DNA of 64,000 bases from Mimachlamys varia (GCA_947623455.1 OX392538.1:32425001-32489000); one strand, 5' to 3'; counted from the first letter of the stretch, positions 26,701 through 37,441 are shown. Notes: generated by a model from the sequence alone, not told the origin. A program made the numbers and translations.

Positions 26701-29700
26701 TCTGTTTTGTAGAGAACATGCCATATATCCCGAGGAGACAGCCGCCTGACAATAGACTTAACCCGAGAGGTGACAGGTTCTCGACACGAGCCTAGGGCCA
26801 GATGTATCAGTCAGTATTACATATTACTAGTATATTTACATGAAACACGGATATCGTTCGTTGTATTTATATTTAACTCATATTATTGAAATACATACAT
26901 ATATTTCTTAATTTGTTAAATGAAAAATTTTGAAATAATAAAGATGTTTAATTATTTGTTAAACGTATAAATTATTCTCAATTGAAATTCTCTCCAAGGT
27001 AACTTGATCCTCAGAAACAAATATACATATCAATTTTGAAATATTTAATGGTCAATATGTTTTTGTTATCACAGCCTCATTTCTTCATTAAGTTATAGGC
27101 CATTAAACGTTCCATTTCAAAGAAAATAAATTCATATTTTTTTTATATTTCTATAGATTCAAATTTTTATACGAAGAATGGAATAATTTAATAATCTTCC
27201 AATAGAGATCTTTCAGCCATTCAGGAGCAGTTTATTTATAAATTATTTAATAAAAACAAGTATAATTAATTTCGAATATCAATTGTATTAATATGCACAA
27301 TTTTGCTTTTTAGAGAGGGACTTTCATTTCATCATAATTCTAAATCGACCTCATGCCTCTGACGAGAAAAAGGAATATCATTTCCTTTGTAATATTCCTG
27401 ATTATTTCAGGAATTCTACATATGTCCGTCATTATGAGATACTACAGTTCTGACGATGTCAGTGTGGATCTGAACACTTCAGTGACCGTCACGTGAGCGG
27501 TCAGTTGGTCAGTTGGTCTGGTCATAAATGTCATTATCTGTCACTCAGGGGTAACCCCTTGACCACTGTAGAACATAATGAATCCATCCAGATACAAGTA
27601 GGGTAAAGTCTACTTCAGTTTTATAGGGATGACAGGTATAAAGCTAATATTGTATGGTGACAGGTATAAAGCCAATATTGTGTGGTGACGGATATAAAGC
27701 CAATATTGTGTGGTGACAGATATAAAGCCAATATTGTGTGGTGACAGATATAAAGCCAATATTGTGTGGTGACAGATATAAAGCCAATATTGTTTTCGAT
27801 TTTCCTATCATGAAATTTCCCTTCTTGATAGTAACATCCATGCTTTTGCGACCTATGATGTACCGGTACTATAAACATAGGGATATATAGCATTATGTTG
27901 ATATGCAAGGTTCAGTGATTTATACATTAAGATATATATTGAAAATGGCACATTGTATAGTTTATTTCATCAACATCTATTATCAGGACCTATTTGTTTA
28001 TCTAAAGTATCCATTAAAAATTTAATTATAAAAACATTCAATTTACTTTTCTATCTTTTTTTATATCTAAAGTATTAGAGAATACCAAAGCGTCACCAAA
28101 ACCATAATCCGAACTCAAAATCGATTAATGTATGGGCAAATATGAACATAGGGGACAGATTTATATGGAGACTATTTTTTTTGTCGCTTAAGTATCTTTC
28201 TTTCTTTATTGATTTAAACAGTATTTTATTTTATACATATACATATACAGATACATATACAGTGATAAAAACAAATACATAGTTAGAAGGATCTTGCGAC
28301 AAGACATATAGTCTTATTTGAGGCCATCTCCTTTCATCATCAAAACAGTCAACATAATTCTTTATTGGTATAGGTTATTTTCTAATGATGTTATTTCTTT
28401 GTTGACAATTTCATCTTTTTTTATTTTTTCTTTATGATTCATTAATTATTCTAAAAGGGGGTTTATTCAGTACGGATAGTATATAAACATTTCATTTATT
28501 CACCACAAGACGCTCCTTCAAAAAGCCATGTTACCAGTACGAACTACTAATATCTCTCTTTGACCTTTAGGTGAGACTACTACGAGTCTAACAGGCAACA
28601 AGAACAAAGAATTTACCAGACAATGCAAATGTATATTGCTTCATAACGAACTAGTTTTTTTCTTGCCTATATATGACTCAAGGTGTAAGTATTCTTACCA
28701 CCAACGCTGTGACGAACGTAAACTCGATGTAGTCATATTTACTGCTGGTTAATTCCCTATAAACTGTTAGTTTTACATCGTCGTAAAAGAACAGTGTTGA
28801 CGAGAAACACACTTACAGGATAAAAATAGCACAGACATATTTATGTTGATAAATGGAAAAGGTGTTTGACACCAATATTATCCATAAAAATACGCAATGT
28901 CTAGAATAACATGTTTTCGGCGAATAGTGCTTTAACCAGTGAAGTTTCATTTAAAATCCATGCCAAATTATCCATATAAAGTTGGGAATGGACGAGTTTT
29001 CTTTCATTTCAAAAACAAGACTCGCTTAATTTAGTTACCCGCTTAAACCCCTATTCTCATTTTTATGTTTGTTGTTAAAAATGTTAAAATGTTAAACGCC
29101 TATTTATTTTACTATAATCATGAAACAAGTTATCGAACTTATATTAATCAGTCTCGTTGGCCCGGATGTTAGCGCGCTAGGGGTATTATTGTTGGAGGAA
29201 AGCGGAGTACCCGGAGAAAACCGACGTGGTCGCGCAGGTGACCCTAATACCTTTTCATGTCCGGTCGGGGAATTGAACCCCGGCCGCCTTGGTGAAAGGC
29301 AAGTGTCCTATCCACTGCGCCACCCGACCACCCATGGTGTCCATAATGATTCATTCTCGCATTCAGTGTTAAAATAGCTGATTATAAATAAGGCAACAAA
29401 TTACCAATTATGTTTGAATATTTTTGTATAATGCACTGTTATATTTTGTATTTCTATGCATTCGAAAAACATTTGAAAAGAAGAATTTTTCATTAAAAAT
29501 TTTGTTTCACCAAAACATATTTTTTTTGTGTGTGAAAATTAATTAAACTCGATAAAAATAATTTACAAAAAAATCTTCACTGAATGATTTTAATGTCTAT
29601 AAAACGAAAATTGGTATTTTTAGTATCGTGTTTGAGAGTCGATATACATCAGTGTAAAGAATCAATAGAAATATATATCTGGAAAACTTATTTCACTAAA

Positions 29701-32700
29701 ACAAATCGCTGTTTTTTGGTTACACGCACAAAACGAGCGGTTGGGCGCAACAGCATTACAAAAACAACATCCTTAGTTTTGCTTTTACAGGAATCTGATT
29801 TCTATAATTGCTGACAACAAAACGTGCATTCATTGACAGTGTTTCTGTTATTTTAACAGATTTCGTTGTAAAGTCGATTAATTATCGTCATCTTAATCTC
29901 ATCGATAAATATCCTGTATCTTTGTGTGATATGAAGATGGACATTTTTGAGTATGCTCATTAGTGTGCTTACTTGTTGTAATTGACACTGATGACTCTGT
30001 TTTCATTTTGAGAACTTGGATGTGACAAGGATTTACAGGGCGGGTGACGTCGATGAAGAAGAAGACGCTTACTCTTCCGGAACACCTGGTCCTATTATCT
30101 TGTACTTTCACAAGGGTCTCAATGTAAAACTGTTCCTTTGTTCATATATTGCTCCTAGTTGAATCGATTTTGAGTTCGGATTATGATTTTGTTAACGCTT
30201 CGGTATTCTCTAAAAATGATTGATAGGGAGATCAAAGAAGACCTCACGAAATGAAAGGAGATATCGGTCACCATTAAAACATCTCTTATAGGAAACTAAT
30301 TAATATAAATTTAGAATACATATTTCATGATAAATGATTGCCAATGGTTATTGTTTCATGCACTACACCCTTCTGCTTCTACATTAGTTGGCCACTAGCA
30401 TCACTGAAGAGTCCTCGGAGGACGAAACCGCTGTGTAAATTAATTACTTTTTCGGCATAATGTATCCATTACTAAACTTAAATGATGCAACATGTGTGTA
30501 TGTTACGTTATGTTTATAGCATAATGGTTAATATTTATAATAGATATACATATATAATGATTAATGATCGACAATGGTCATTGTTTCATCCGACTGTATA
30601 CAGTCTGTTGCCAGCCTTTACCGCCCCCGTGGTAATCCACCAATTTAGATTCACTTAAGGAAATGTCAGGGTGTCACTGACTTACACGGTAAAGCTATTA
30701 CGATATGACATGAATACATTTTAACATTATTACCACAGCGTGTATTTCGGGGAGGGGTGCTCCTGTTGCCGTTGTCAATGAAAACGACACTTTGTGTAAG
30801 CATGAAGAAATTTCAACTTTTTATGCGAAGGAAAGCATTGTTTAAACAAATGAGACTTTGGGACGATTTAGGCTTAGGTCTATAGCAGTAAAAACATGAA
30901 ACGGGTTGAAATGGTTCAGTGCATGCAACGTAATAGGATATATTTGCATCGGAGATCTTTATTTTATTCATATTTTGCCCCTGGTTTAATCAATATTGAG
31001 TTCGGATCATGATTTTGTTAACGCTTCGGTAATCTCTATTTTTTAAAATGATATCTTTGTAAACTGTAAACAATTTGAATAGCAGCACAACCAAATCTTA
31101 ACATGCTTCTGTTTTTAGATATCAAAATATCTATAATGAAAAAGATTTTGCAATTGTCATGTTCTGATTTTTTGCAGAAAACATGAAATGTATACTTTGG
31201 ACACACACAACTTAGAAAGTTATGTAGTTTTAAAAAGTATATACAAATCCTCTTAAAGCATAAACCTGGTGCATCCCCCTAGAACACAAACCTGGTGTAC
31301 TTTAAACTGTCACGCTAATGTAACGCCATGCACCACCTTTTGCATCGGTTACAACACAGTCTCGTTACGTGCATCGTGAAATGAGACACGTGTCGTCGTT
31401 AATGAGTCCACTGTGACCTTGAGCTAGCATGTTTATTGCCAACCTTAGTAACGGGATTCTCGACAGAAATTATATAACACGGGGCATGGTAACATGTAGT
31501 GGTATGTGATTTAGGTGAACAATCTTTCTTTATGCGCTTGATAAAATAACGAGCTAGAATAACATTAACAGTTAGGATGAATATAATTTGGTTTGCAACT
31601 AGATTTTTACAAGTGCAGTCACACTTGTGTGTGTGTTGTTACGTTTTTATGATGCAGTGTAATGCGTTTTTCGGCATACTGTATCTTTACTAGATTTAAA
31701 ACGTGCAGCATGTTTGTGCGTTACGTCATCTTTCGCGATACAAGGTGGTAGACTCTGCTGGTAAATATTTTAATCTCTGAGGTTTGCAGTAACCTTGATG
31801 ACCGCACTTTTTGTTACTAATATGGTTTATAATATACATATCTAATTCGTTATCAATTTGAAATTTAGCTGTACTACTCGAATGTCTAAAATCCCCTGAA
31901 GAAGTTAATTTTATTAATCCCTCTTACTGTTTCAAAACAAAACTAGTCTACTCAATCAATCGTTTTGAAATCCCGTAGAGAAGGAGTTTCGTTAATCTTA
32001 CTTTTCCGGAACATTTGATCGTATTATCTTGTACTTTTTCAAGGGTCTACGTGAAAATTGTTTTTGGTTAACATTTTGTCCAGTTTTAATCAATTTCGAG
32101 ATATGATAATCTTTTTTTTATTGACGCTTTGGTTTTCTCTGATCTTTATGTACCCCTCTTTCCATTTCAGAGTAGTTTAAAACAATGTGGGCTTATGGGC
32201 TTGGCCTCTAGTACCACATCCCAAAAAATATGTAACAACTTTATGATGCTGAGTTATTCATGTTTGACATAATGTATCAATTATTAAATTCTATAGGGTG
32301 CAGGACATTTTTTTATACCAAAATACATATTCTTACACGGATATTGGTAAAATTATACATTGAAAATAATAAGGGCGACGCCGAGATGTGCTCGAAGGAT
32401 TGGCAGCAATATTTATCCATGTAGAGACAAAAAACGAAGTTATGGGCGTACGGTCTTTATACATAAACAAACCAGATTCAGCGATAATAATATGACAAAA
32501 AAAAACCCAGTCCGGTCAAGGTTTGATTGATCAGCCGATTAAGCGGTAACCGTTATGGATGTTTGATTGTCTTCAGGTGCGGATCTGTCGTGTGTTTTGA
32601 TAGTCAACCCGTCCAAGACCTTTTTGATGATCGTCACAATCTTAATACGGCCTATACCTATTGTACTTTCCCCAATAAACAATTGTAGGTTACAATAACT

Positions 32701-33243
32701 ACAATTTGTTTTAGAAATAATACCTTTATACAGTAAAAATGTTAAATTCTAGGATCACTGACGAGTCCTAGAAGGACGAAACAACAGTTTAATGCAGTGT
32801 ATAAAATATTTTTGGCACACTGTATCTACTACTAAATTTTAAAAGTGCAGCACATCTGTTGCTGCTTTAATGTGTTAAAACAGTTATTGTAGAAAATAAT
32901 CAGTTTATACAGTAACAGGGGGGTTATCAACATTTTTTGAGCTGAAGGAATATAATACAATGCCGTTTCTAGAAGAAGAAAAATCTATCAATGTTTATAG
33001 ACCTTAATTGCTAATGATACTGAGCTTATAATAATGAAAGTAATAATAAATGTATAAAAAAAGAAATAAATATATGGATTATTGTATCTAAAATATATAT
33101 ATATTCGTTACATGAAACAATGAACTGTAGTTACTATTTTTGTTAAAATCTGAGTTTGCATCAGCGATACTCCTTAAATAATCCCCAACATTAAAACATT
33201 TAAGCTTACAACTCACCAAAACTGTTCCACTGGGATAATCCAT
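14711..33243 (-). CDS. Secreted ten-cysteine protein of the prokineticin/colipase/Dickkopf-C fold
   Basis: Five minus-strand exons join in frame to 127 residues: 33243-33217, 21424-21398, 20524-20425, 19682-19587 and 14844-14711 (TGA at 14713-14711). Residues 1-18 form a signal peptide (hydrophobic VLVILLAAVVT). The mature part has cysteines at 22, 28, 33, 34, 62, 73, 77, 79, 87 and 101. This is the C-x5-C-x4-CC ... C-x10-C-x3-C-x-C-x7-C ... C arrangement shared by prokineticins, invertebrate astakines, colipase and the Dickkopf C-terminal domain. Two more cysteines (117, 123) form an unusual tail ending KLPM. One N-glycosylation sequon lies at NGT (59-61). Family members are extracellular ligands; the target here is unknown. 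The last three exons are strong. The two 27-base exons are weaker, and the first lies across a ~12-kb intron. An LTR element sits in the last intron. Confidence 0.65.
14850..16285. other. Intronic AT-rich DNA with a family A fragment
   Basis: No exon of the minus-strand gene is seen here. A diverged plus-strand family A copy lies at about 15520-15715 (blocks GAGTGTTCCGAAAGGATGAG and CCCGCCATGTAAATCTAGGT). The rest shows nothing recognisable. Confidence 0.5.
16290..16488 (-). mobile_element. Family A copy, half split off by the LTR element
   Basis: It matches the far half of family A on the minus strand (CATTGAGAAATATCCTG, TATGCTCATAAGTATGC, TTGAGGACGTG). It stops exactly at the ATAT target site; the remainder resumes at 18654. 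Confidence 0.75.
16489..17017 (+). repeat. 5' LTR
   Basis: Direct repeat of 18125-18653 with TG...CA ends. It contains an AATAAA-type signal (GAATAAACTG) close to its 3' end, which could serve for polyadenylation in the 3' copy. Confidence 0.93.
17204..18013 (+). pseudogene. Retrotransposon Gag with in-frame stop in the second zinc knuckle
   Basis: Gag binds and packages element RNA into particles. ATG at 17204 opens 249 codons. The capsid-like part has KPFSGKPEVFKTWIKDIEKY and later WLSLRNIRQNSNENVQVYAERL, typical of Ty3/Gypsy-type retrotransposon Gag. The first CCHC knuckle is CWGCKKWGHFKINC. The second begins ICW, then TAA (17951-17953), and continues CGRAGHIQRNC in the same frame to a stop at 18011-18013. 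One codon, normally an aromatic such as Tyr, has become TAA. A separate short frame at 17076-17195 (acidic, then lysine-rich) precedes it in another frame. The protein ending at 17953 keeps one intact knuckle, so partial function is possible. Confidence 0.85.
18125..18653 (+). repeat. 3' LTR
   Basis: Matches the 5' LTR over its whole 529 bp apart from one base noticed. It follows a purine-rich tract and is followed directly by the second ATAT target copy. Confidence 0.93.
18654..18850 (-). mobile_element. Family A copy, other half
   Basis: It continues from the ATAT target copy with TTTATACGGCGGGTAACGTC, then the CTTCTGGAACGCCTGATC core and the TTTGTTGACGCTTCGG end. Joined to 16290-16488 with one ATAT removed, it restores an uninterrupted family A order, confirming the order of insertion. 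Confidence 0.75.
18850..19586. other. Intronic DNA with decayed SINE fragments
   Basis: Fragments of a SINE-type tail on the minus strand (TTTTACGTCCCATCTAT near 19310 and AAAGATATGCTAGGTTTTAG near 19335) and an eroded duplicate near 18990 are present. No exon recognised. Confidence 0.4.
20643..21030 (+). mobile_element. Family B copy
   Basis: It starts with the terminal-repeat block (GATGACGTAACACACACACA) and continues through CTGCATCATACAGCTGTTTC, TAGGACTCGTCA and AATGTAGAAGCAGAAGG. The far end fades into unrelated sequence around 21000. It lies in the third intron of the minus-strand secreted-protein gene. Confidence 0.7.
21478..21750 (+). mobile_element. Family A copy
   Basis: Nearly full length: it opens TCAGAGAATACTTAAGCGTC, contains AGGTGTTCCAGAAGAGTAAG and ends near TTCATATCACACAAAGATGC. 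Diverged but complete in order. Confidence 0.7.
21750..24480. other. Intronic AT-rich DNA with repeat fragments
   Basis: Family A fragments lie at about 22630-22690 and 22753-22930 (plus strand), and a family B fragment at about 23090-23165. A tRNA-like B-box region on the minus strand is near 24090-24160. No exon supported. Confidence 0.5.
24490..24850 (-). mobile_element. Family A copy
   Basis: Long minus-strand copy with the order ACTGGCGAGATGGTCGC (edge), TATGCTCATTAGTATGCC, GAGGATGTGACATTTACTTG, GTCGTCGATGAAGCAGAAGG, CACCTGGTCCTTATC and ATCGAATTTGAGTTTGGG. Confidence 0.7.
25305..25690 (+). mobile_element. Family B copy
   Basis: Body blocks TGTATCATACAGCTGTTTCG, AGTGATGCTTGGGCCC and GTGTACTACG... 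are in order. It is bounded by GATGTAACACACACA at the start and GATAACGTAACACACCACAT at the end, giving both terminal direct repeats in decayed form. Confidence 0.7.
25772..25791 (+). repeat. Poly-C tract (20 C)
   Basis: A run of 20 cytosines followed by CACACCC. Homopolymer runs of this length are prone to slippage and sequencing error, so the exact count is uncertain. Confidence 0.85.
25800..27340. other. AT-rich intronic stretch
   Basis: No gene, repeat family or structural element is recognised apart from homopolymer T runs. It lies within the large first intron of the minus-strand secreted-protein gene. Confidence 0.5.
27353..27492 (+). CDS. Possible signal-anchor exon on the plus strand
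   Basis: ATG at 27353 opens a frame reading MPLTRKRN, then a hydrophobic run IISFVIFLIISGILHMSVI, then a polar, Ser/Asp-rich stalk with an NTS sequon. It closes with TGA at 27494 or leaves by a donor GTGAGC at 27493. A good acceptor (GCTTTTTAG) lies 40 bases upstream. Basic residues, one membrane span and a polar stalk are the layout of a type II membrane anchor, as in Golgi glycosyltransferases. No further exon was found, so this is tentative. Confidence 0.3.
27628..27795. repeat. 28-bp minisatellite, about six units
   Basis: The unit is GTGTGGTGAC, then AGATATAAAGCCAATATT. The central units are near-identical and the first is more diverged (GATGACAGGTATAAAGC). The repetitive minus-strand reading frames across it are by-products of the 28-bp period. 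Confidence 0.85.
28075..29110. other. Intronic DNA with a partial family A copy
   Basis: A family A head lies at about 28075-28175 (AGAGAATACCAAAGCGTCAC, then AATCGATTAA). A low-complexity stretch TACATATACATATACAG follows at 28240. Nothing else recognised. Confidence 0.5.
29130..29340 (-). mobile_element. tRNA-Glu-like SINE
   Basis: On the minus strand the head reads GTGGCGCAGTGGATAGGAC (A box), an anticodon-loop-like CTTTCAC and the B box GGGGTTCAATTCCCC. This fits a tRNA-Glu (TTC) ancestor. Downstream comes the CGGTTTTCTCCGGGTAC-type body found in widespread invertebrate SINEs. The acceptor stem is imperfect, so it is not a functional tRNA gene. Confidence 0.7.
29890..30215 (-). mobile_element. 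Family A copy
   Basis: Nearly complete minus-strand copy: ATATCCTGTATCTTTGTGTG, TATGCTCATTAGTGTGC, GCGGGTGACGTCGATGAAG, TTCCGGAACACCTGGTCC and TTTGTTAACGCTTCGGTATT in order. Confidence 0.75.
30360..30515 (-). mobile_element. Partial family B copy
   Basis: It contains CCCTTCTGCTTCTACATTAG, AGTCCTCGGAGGACGAAAC and the terminal repeat block in reverse (GCATAATGTATCC ... GTTACGTTATG). The body start is missing. Confidence 0.65.
30540..33210. other. Large intron: repeat fragments, no exon seen
   Basis: Minus-strand family A fragments lie at about 30960-31040 and 31990-32145. Minus-strand family B sequence lies at about 31640-31840 and 32745-32850. The 31640-31840 copy shows the ~60-bp repeat with body sequence on both sides, as at an internal tandem junction. 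No coding exon supported. Confidence 0.5.
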
Positions 33244-33249
33244 CTTCAA

Positions 33250-34195
33250 TTAGGTTCAGCTAGGTTAACAAATTAGAGTTATCCAAGAAACTTATAAGGA
33301 AAACTGTATCAGAATGTTTTGACTGGCTACCATCCCAGACGACAGCGATAACCTCCGGAGCCAGCAGACGGAGAGATATGAGACGGAACGTGACGGGTCC
33401 GGCAGGTATCTATCGCTAGGTAGCACACCTGTCTGCATGCATACGAAGGTGTTCAAACGTAGCCAATAAAACGGTCGCCGTACAGGTAAGTCCAGAAGTT
33501 ACCTGTCCCTTTTTGCAGGTGAGAGGTACAATAAAATCACTCAGCCCTATCCGGTAAATGTATTTATGGGTGAACGTGTATAATATATGTGCTAAGCTAT
33601 AGAGTGTGACAGAAGAAATCACTCATGTATGACCAGAAATTTTTGCTGACCATGTAATGTTACGGTGACGTGAGTACAGATGGTTACCGTCATCTCGTCA
33701 TGTTATTTTCTCTGACAGAACATCATTATGCTAAGTGACAGTATGCATTGTCATGAATTCTTTAAAATAATGTTTCTTATGATTAATTCAATTTGTAGTT
33801 TCAATTTATTTTCTTTTTTCGCTATATCAATAGTTTTTTTTTTATTTCCGAATAAATTTGATAAAAATTCGGCTAATATATTCTGCATTACCTTTTAAAT
33901 GAGCCGATTCACTTGAAGGGATTAGAATATTTCTGTATTGAGACAAATATACACGTTAATTAAAATAGAAACAAAAACGATATCTACGATTTTTGAATGC
34001 ATTATCATTATAGATTATAAAATGAACATTTGAAAAATAAAAACAAAATTATTCTTTCATCATCGTCAATTTTGAATTAACGTGTGGTTGACTTGAGTTT
34101 TAGTTCGTTTCCATGGCGCCTATTAAACAAATGTTTAATGAAAATAAAATATATGTATGTAACAATCTGAGTTTAAAGGGAAAAAACTTGTGTCA
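33250..34195. other. Upstream region of the minus-strand secreted-protein gene
   Basis: The promoter of the 33243-start gene should lie here if exon 1 is right. No clear TATA box or CpG cluster stands out, and no other feature is seen. Confidence 0.3.
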
Positions 34196-34199
34196 ATAA

Positions 34200-34640
34200 G
34201 GGATGACGTAACACACACATATGCTGCACCTTTCATATTTAGTAATAGATACAATATGCCGAAAAATGAATTAAACTGCACCATACAGCTGTATCGGCCT
34301 CCTAGGACTCTTCAGTGATGCTATGGGCCAAAAGGAGGGAATCCAAAATTTCTAAACTTATGTAGAAGCAGAAGGGTTAGATGCGTAAAGCCCCTTTAAT
34401 TTATGAATTAAGAAGTAACATTCAACTAGTTCTGTATAATTTCAAATCGTGTACTACGAAAATGTGTATAGTATGTACCGTGCCACTACTCAAATGAGAT
34501 TAATTGTGGCTATAAAGGCTCCAGCAAACCTCGGAGACTAAAAACTCCACCAGCAGAGTCTGCCACCCCCTATCATTAAAGATGACGTAACATACACATC
34601 ATTATGCTGCAACTTTTAAATTTATAAAAAGATAAATCAT
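34200..34640 (+). mobile_element. Family B copy, both terminal repeats
   Basis: It opens GGATGACGTAACACACACAT with GCTGCACC and AATAGATACAATATGCCG. The body follows, with CCATACAGCTGTATCGGCC, AGGACTCTTCAGTGATGC and CCAGCAAACCTCGGAGAC. It closes with a second GATGACGTAACATACACA and TGCTGCAAC. This is one of the clearest repeat-body-repeat examples. Confidence 0.75.
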
Positions 34641-35034
34641 ATCTATAAGACTGATGTATCTGACATTGGATTTATTATAATCATTAATCATATATATGAT
34701 AAAAACGAATAATTAGGTTCTTAATATGTATGCATACATTAGTATTTAATGATTTAATTTAAAAGGAATCTTAACTATTCTGAATGACTTATATTTCATT
34801 AGCTTTATCTGTTAAACTGGATTCTCTCGAACAAACTTTCCAATTGTGCTAACTCTTATTCAATACCTAAGGGGCCGCATATATCATTTTTTCGTGACAA
34901 ATGCAATGGAAATATATGTTAATATAACATATAATGGACTATTAATGCTGGCTTTTAATATTCGCGATTTATACACAAATACAGAAAGCTTAAGTTACAC
35001 GCATTATATTTTCGGCGATCTACAAATGTAAAAA

Positions 35035-35185
35035 CACCAGACATTACCAAAGCGTCAACAAAACCATAATCAGAACTCAAAATCGATTAAAGCAGTGCCA
35101 AAATATGAACAAAGAACGGGTTTACACGGACACTCGAATAAATAACAAGAGAATAAGACCAGGTGTTCCGGAATAGTGAGTAAGA
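35035..35185 (+). mobile_element. Partial family A copy
   Basis: It has ACCAAAGCGTCAACAAAACC, TCAAAATCGATTAAAG and AATAAGACCAGGTGTTCCGG, and then ends abruptly. Confidence 0.65.
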
Positions 35186-35824
35186 ATAAGTAGCGACCGG
35201 ACATGCTGCTTATAAAGTGTTAGATTGTCACAAAAATACGCTCTATTACAAGGTACTGACACATAATAAGTAAGTGCATTTTGTTAAAACAAATCATCAA
35301 CAACATTATTAAATGTGTGATGGAAATTTTATTTTACATAAGTAACCATTGTATATATCATTGTCACAATCACAAGCACGCATGTTCATGGCATGGTTCT
35401 GCGGATAATATTTTTCATAATCACGTAATTGACCCACTAATTCGCAAATAAGTATACTATCCTCGCGAAAATATCCTGTTCGCGCTATTTGTTAAAGTAT
35501 ATAATATAACTTTTAAAAGTTACATTTGTTGTTCTCGTTATTGCCGAAAACTACCATTGAAATAACACTGTTCAAGTATCAAACACATTATTTGAAAATA
35601 ATATTTTATCTCCATATAATCTATTTATAAGTTAAAGCGCAAAACATAGGAAACAGCCAAGTAACAATTCAAGTTGAATTGACCAATCCTTCACATAAAA
35701 TATAATCCTGTGACTGTGGATGCGTTCAGTCCTAAAGAATTTTTTGAGGCTTGCAGTATTCCTCCTGTGATAAATATTTAAAGAAAACATACCATATAAT
35801 GTTGTGACGCACGATCCGCAATAA

Positions 35825-35906
35825 CTAGAAGCCCAATCTGATTAAAATACAAATTCTCACTACAGTAATAGTGAGGATCTATATTTTAATCAGATTGCTA
35901 GAAGCC
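35825..35906. mobile_element. 64-bp palindromic element with 9-bp target duplication
   Basis: The insert 35834-35897 starts CAATCTGATTAAAATA and ends with its complement TATTTTAATCAGATTG. The two arms pair over roughly 29 bases with few mismatches around a short loop. It is flanked by perfect direct copies of CTAGAAGCC at 35825-35833 and 35898-35906. A 9-bp target duplication points to a Mutator-type or related transposase. It is unusually small. Confidence 0.7.
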
Positions 35907-36049
35907 TCGTAAGACATTTGGTTTACAGTAACCGTTTGAAATATGTTATCAATACGAATATAGTTAGGATAATGTAAGTGTAAGACAACACTTATGTCGG
36001 TTTAAAACTAACATGTATATCAATCACATTGATATTCATTTTGAGAATG

Positions 36050-36280
36050 ATGCTTATGTTCTCACTTTGAGGCCGTTACATTTTCTTTGTTCTGACCTGG
36101 ATTTACAAGGCGGATGTTATCTATGAATAAGAAAACGCTTACTCTTCCGGAACACATGGTCTTGTTATCTTTTTTAATAGTCATCATGTAAATCTTTCCT
36201 TAATTTATATTATGTCGTGTTTATTTATGTTATTTATATTAAGTTCGGATTATGGTTTTGTTGACTCTTCGGTATTGTCT
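36050..36280 (-). mobile_element. Family A copy
   Basis: Minus-strand copy with CACTTTGAGGCCGTTACATT, GGATTTACAAGGCGGATG, TTCCGGAACACATGGTC and TTTTGTTGACTCTTCGG. Confidence 0.7.
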
Positions 36281-36849
36281 ATTTTTTTTCAATTTGTTAC
36301 TGCATGACCTTGACATGATATCAGACTACCAACCCTCGTAACATGTTTTTGACAAAGGGCTTTCAGTGGTGGCTTAGTGACTTTCGGAAGAGAACGAGAA
36401 ATTGATGAGTCAAGAAACACATATCTGTCAAATTGTAATCATAAAAAGCTGTACCATTCTTATAGAATGTGACATCATTTGTGACATAAATGCGCTGAAG
36501 CAACTTATTTGCATCTCACATTTGTAGTTATTGCCATTAAACTAAGATGTTAATATTAATTTACATTTACTTACTGTTATATGCAGTAAGGTGTTGAATG
36601 CCTTATCGCTGTTTTGCTTACATATAATCATTCATCCTATCCAGTAACATAAATACCAGGTAAGTCATACATTGCGAAATCCTTAATTTTCGTTGTTTGT
36701 TTTTTCGTTGACTTCGAAATATTGGAAATGAGTACTTTCAGATTATTAGAAAAATGACATTCACGATTTATTTAGTCGCAACATTAGAAATACCAGGTAA
36801 CCAGTCTTTCAATAATACGGTGAGCGAATATTTAGATTAAATAAATTGT

Positions 36850-37115
36850 ACGTGCTGCCCCCATAGCATGATCGCAAAAGGCGACTAAATTGGGAGTTTT
36901 TGCATTATGGGAGTGGAACGACTGGTTCGCCCGTTGTCAGTATAATGTGACAGGGTGGGTGATCCGGACTATCACAAGAAGGCCTATACGAACATCCTGC
37001 GGCCTCCCAAATGCACACGCTCTCAGCACCTACACCTACATCGCATACGCCTGGAGGCCTTCCTTAAATGACCCTAGCTGTTGATAGGACGTAAAAACAA
37101 TCAAGCAAACCAATC
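36850..37115 (+). mobile_element. SINE with conserved tail
   Basis: It begins near CTGCCCCCATAGCATGATC, contains GCCTCCCAAATGCACACG, and ends CCTTAAATGACCCTAGCTG, TTGATAGGACG and an A-rich CAATCAAGCAAACC. The tail matches that of the SINE at 1285-1512. A minus-strand fragment of its core lies at about 55437-55540. Confidence 0.6.
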
Positions 37116-37441
37116 TTTTTAAACGACTTCATAATATCTCCCTTTGACGCTACTTTTATTTTGGTTTTTTAATCGAAAAGAAAACAAAACAAACAAAGAA
37201 GGGGAAAAAGTACGATATTAGAAAAAAGGGAAAAAGTATTATAAAAAAAACCTATAAGACAGGCTTTAAAAACATGAATTTTGTAAAAGTACAAGGGAGA
37301 ATAATCATCAGGGATAATGAACGTCAAAAATCGTTTAACTAATCTCGTCACTTTTATTGTTAGCTGACCGTTATTGCCAACCCACTGGACGTTAATGTCA
37401 ATATAATTGCTATTGCGTGGACTTGATATAATATTTTTTTT

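Noticed and set aside
27641..27795. CRISPR-like array
   Set aside because: Directly adjacent 28-bp tandem units without spacers, in a eukaryotic genome.
27621..27908. Repetitive minus-strand frames
   Set aside because: They are translations of a 28-bp minisatellite and occur in more than one frame.
29237..29330. Functional tRNA-Glu gene on the minus strand
   Set aside because: The acceptor stem has mismatches and a SINE body continues downstream.
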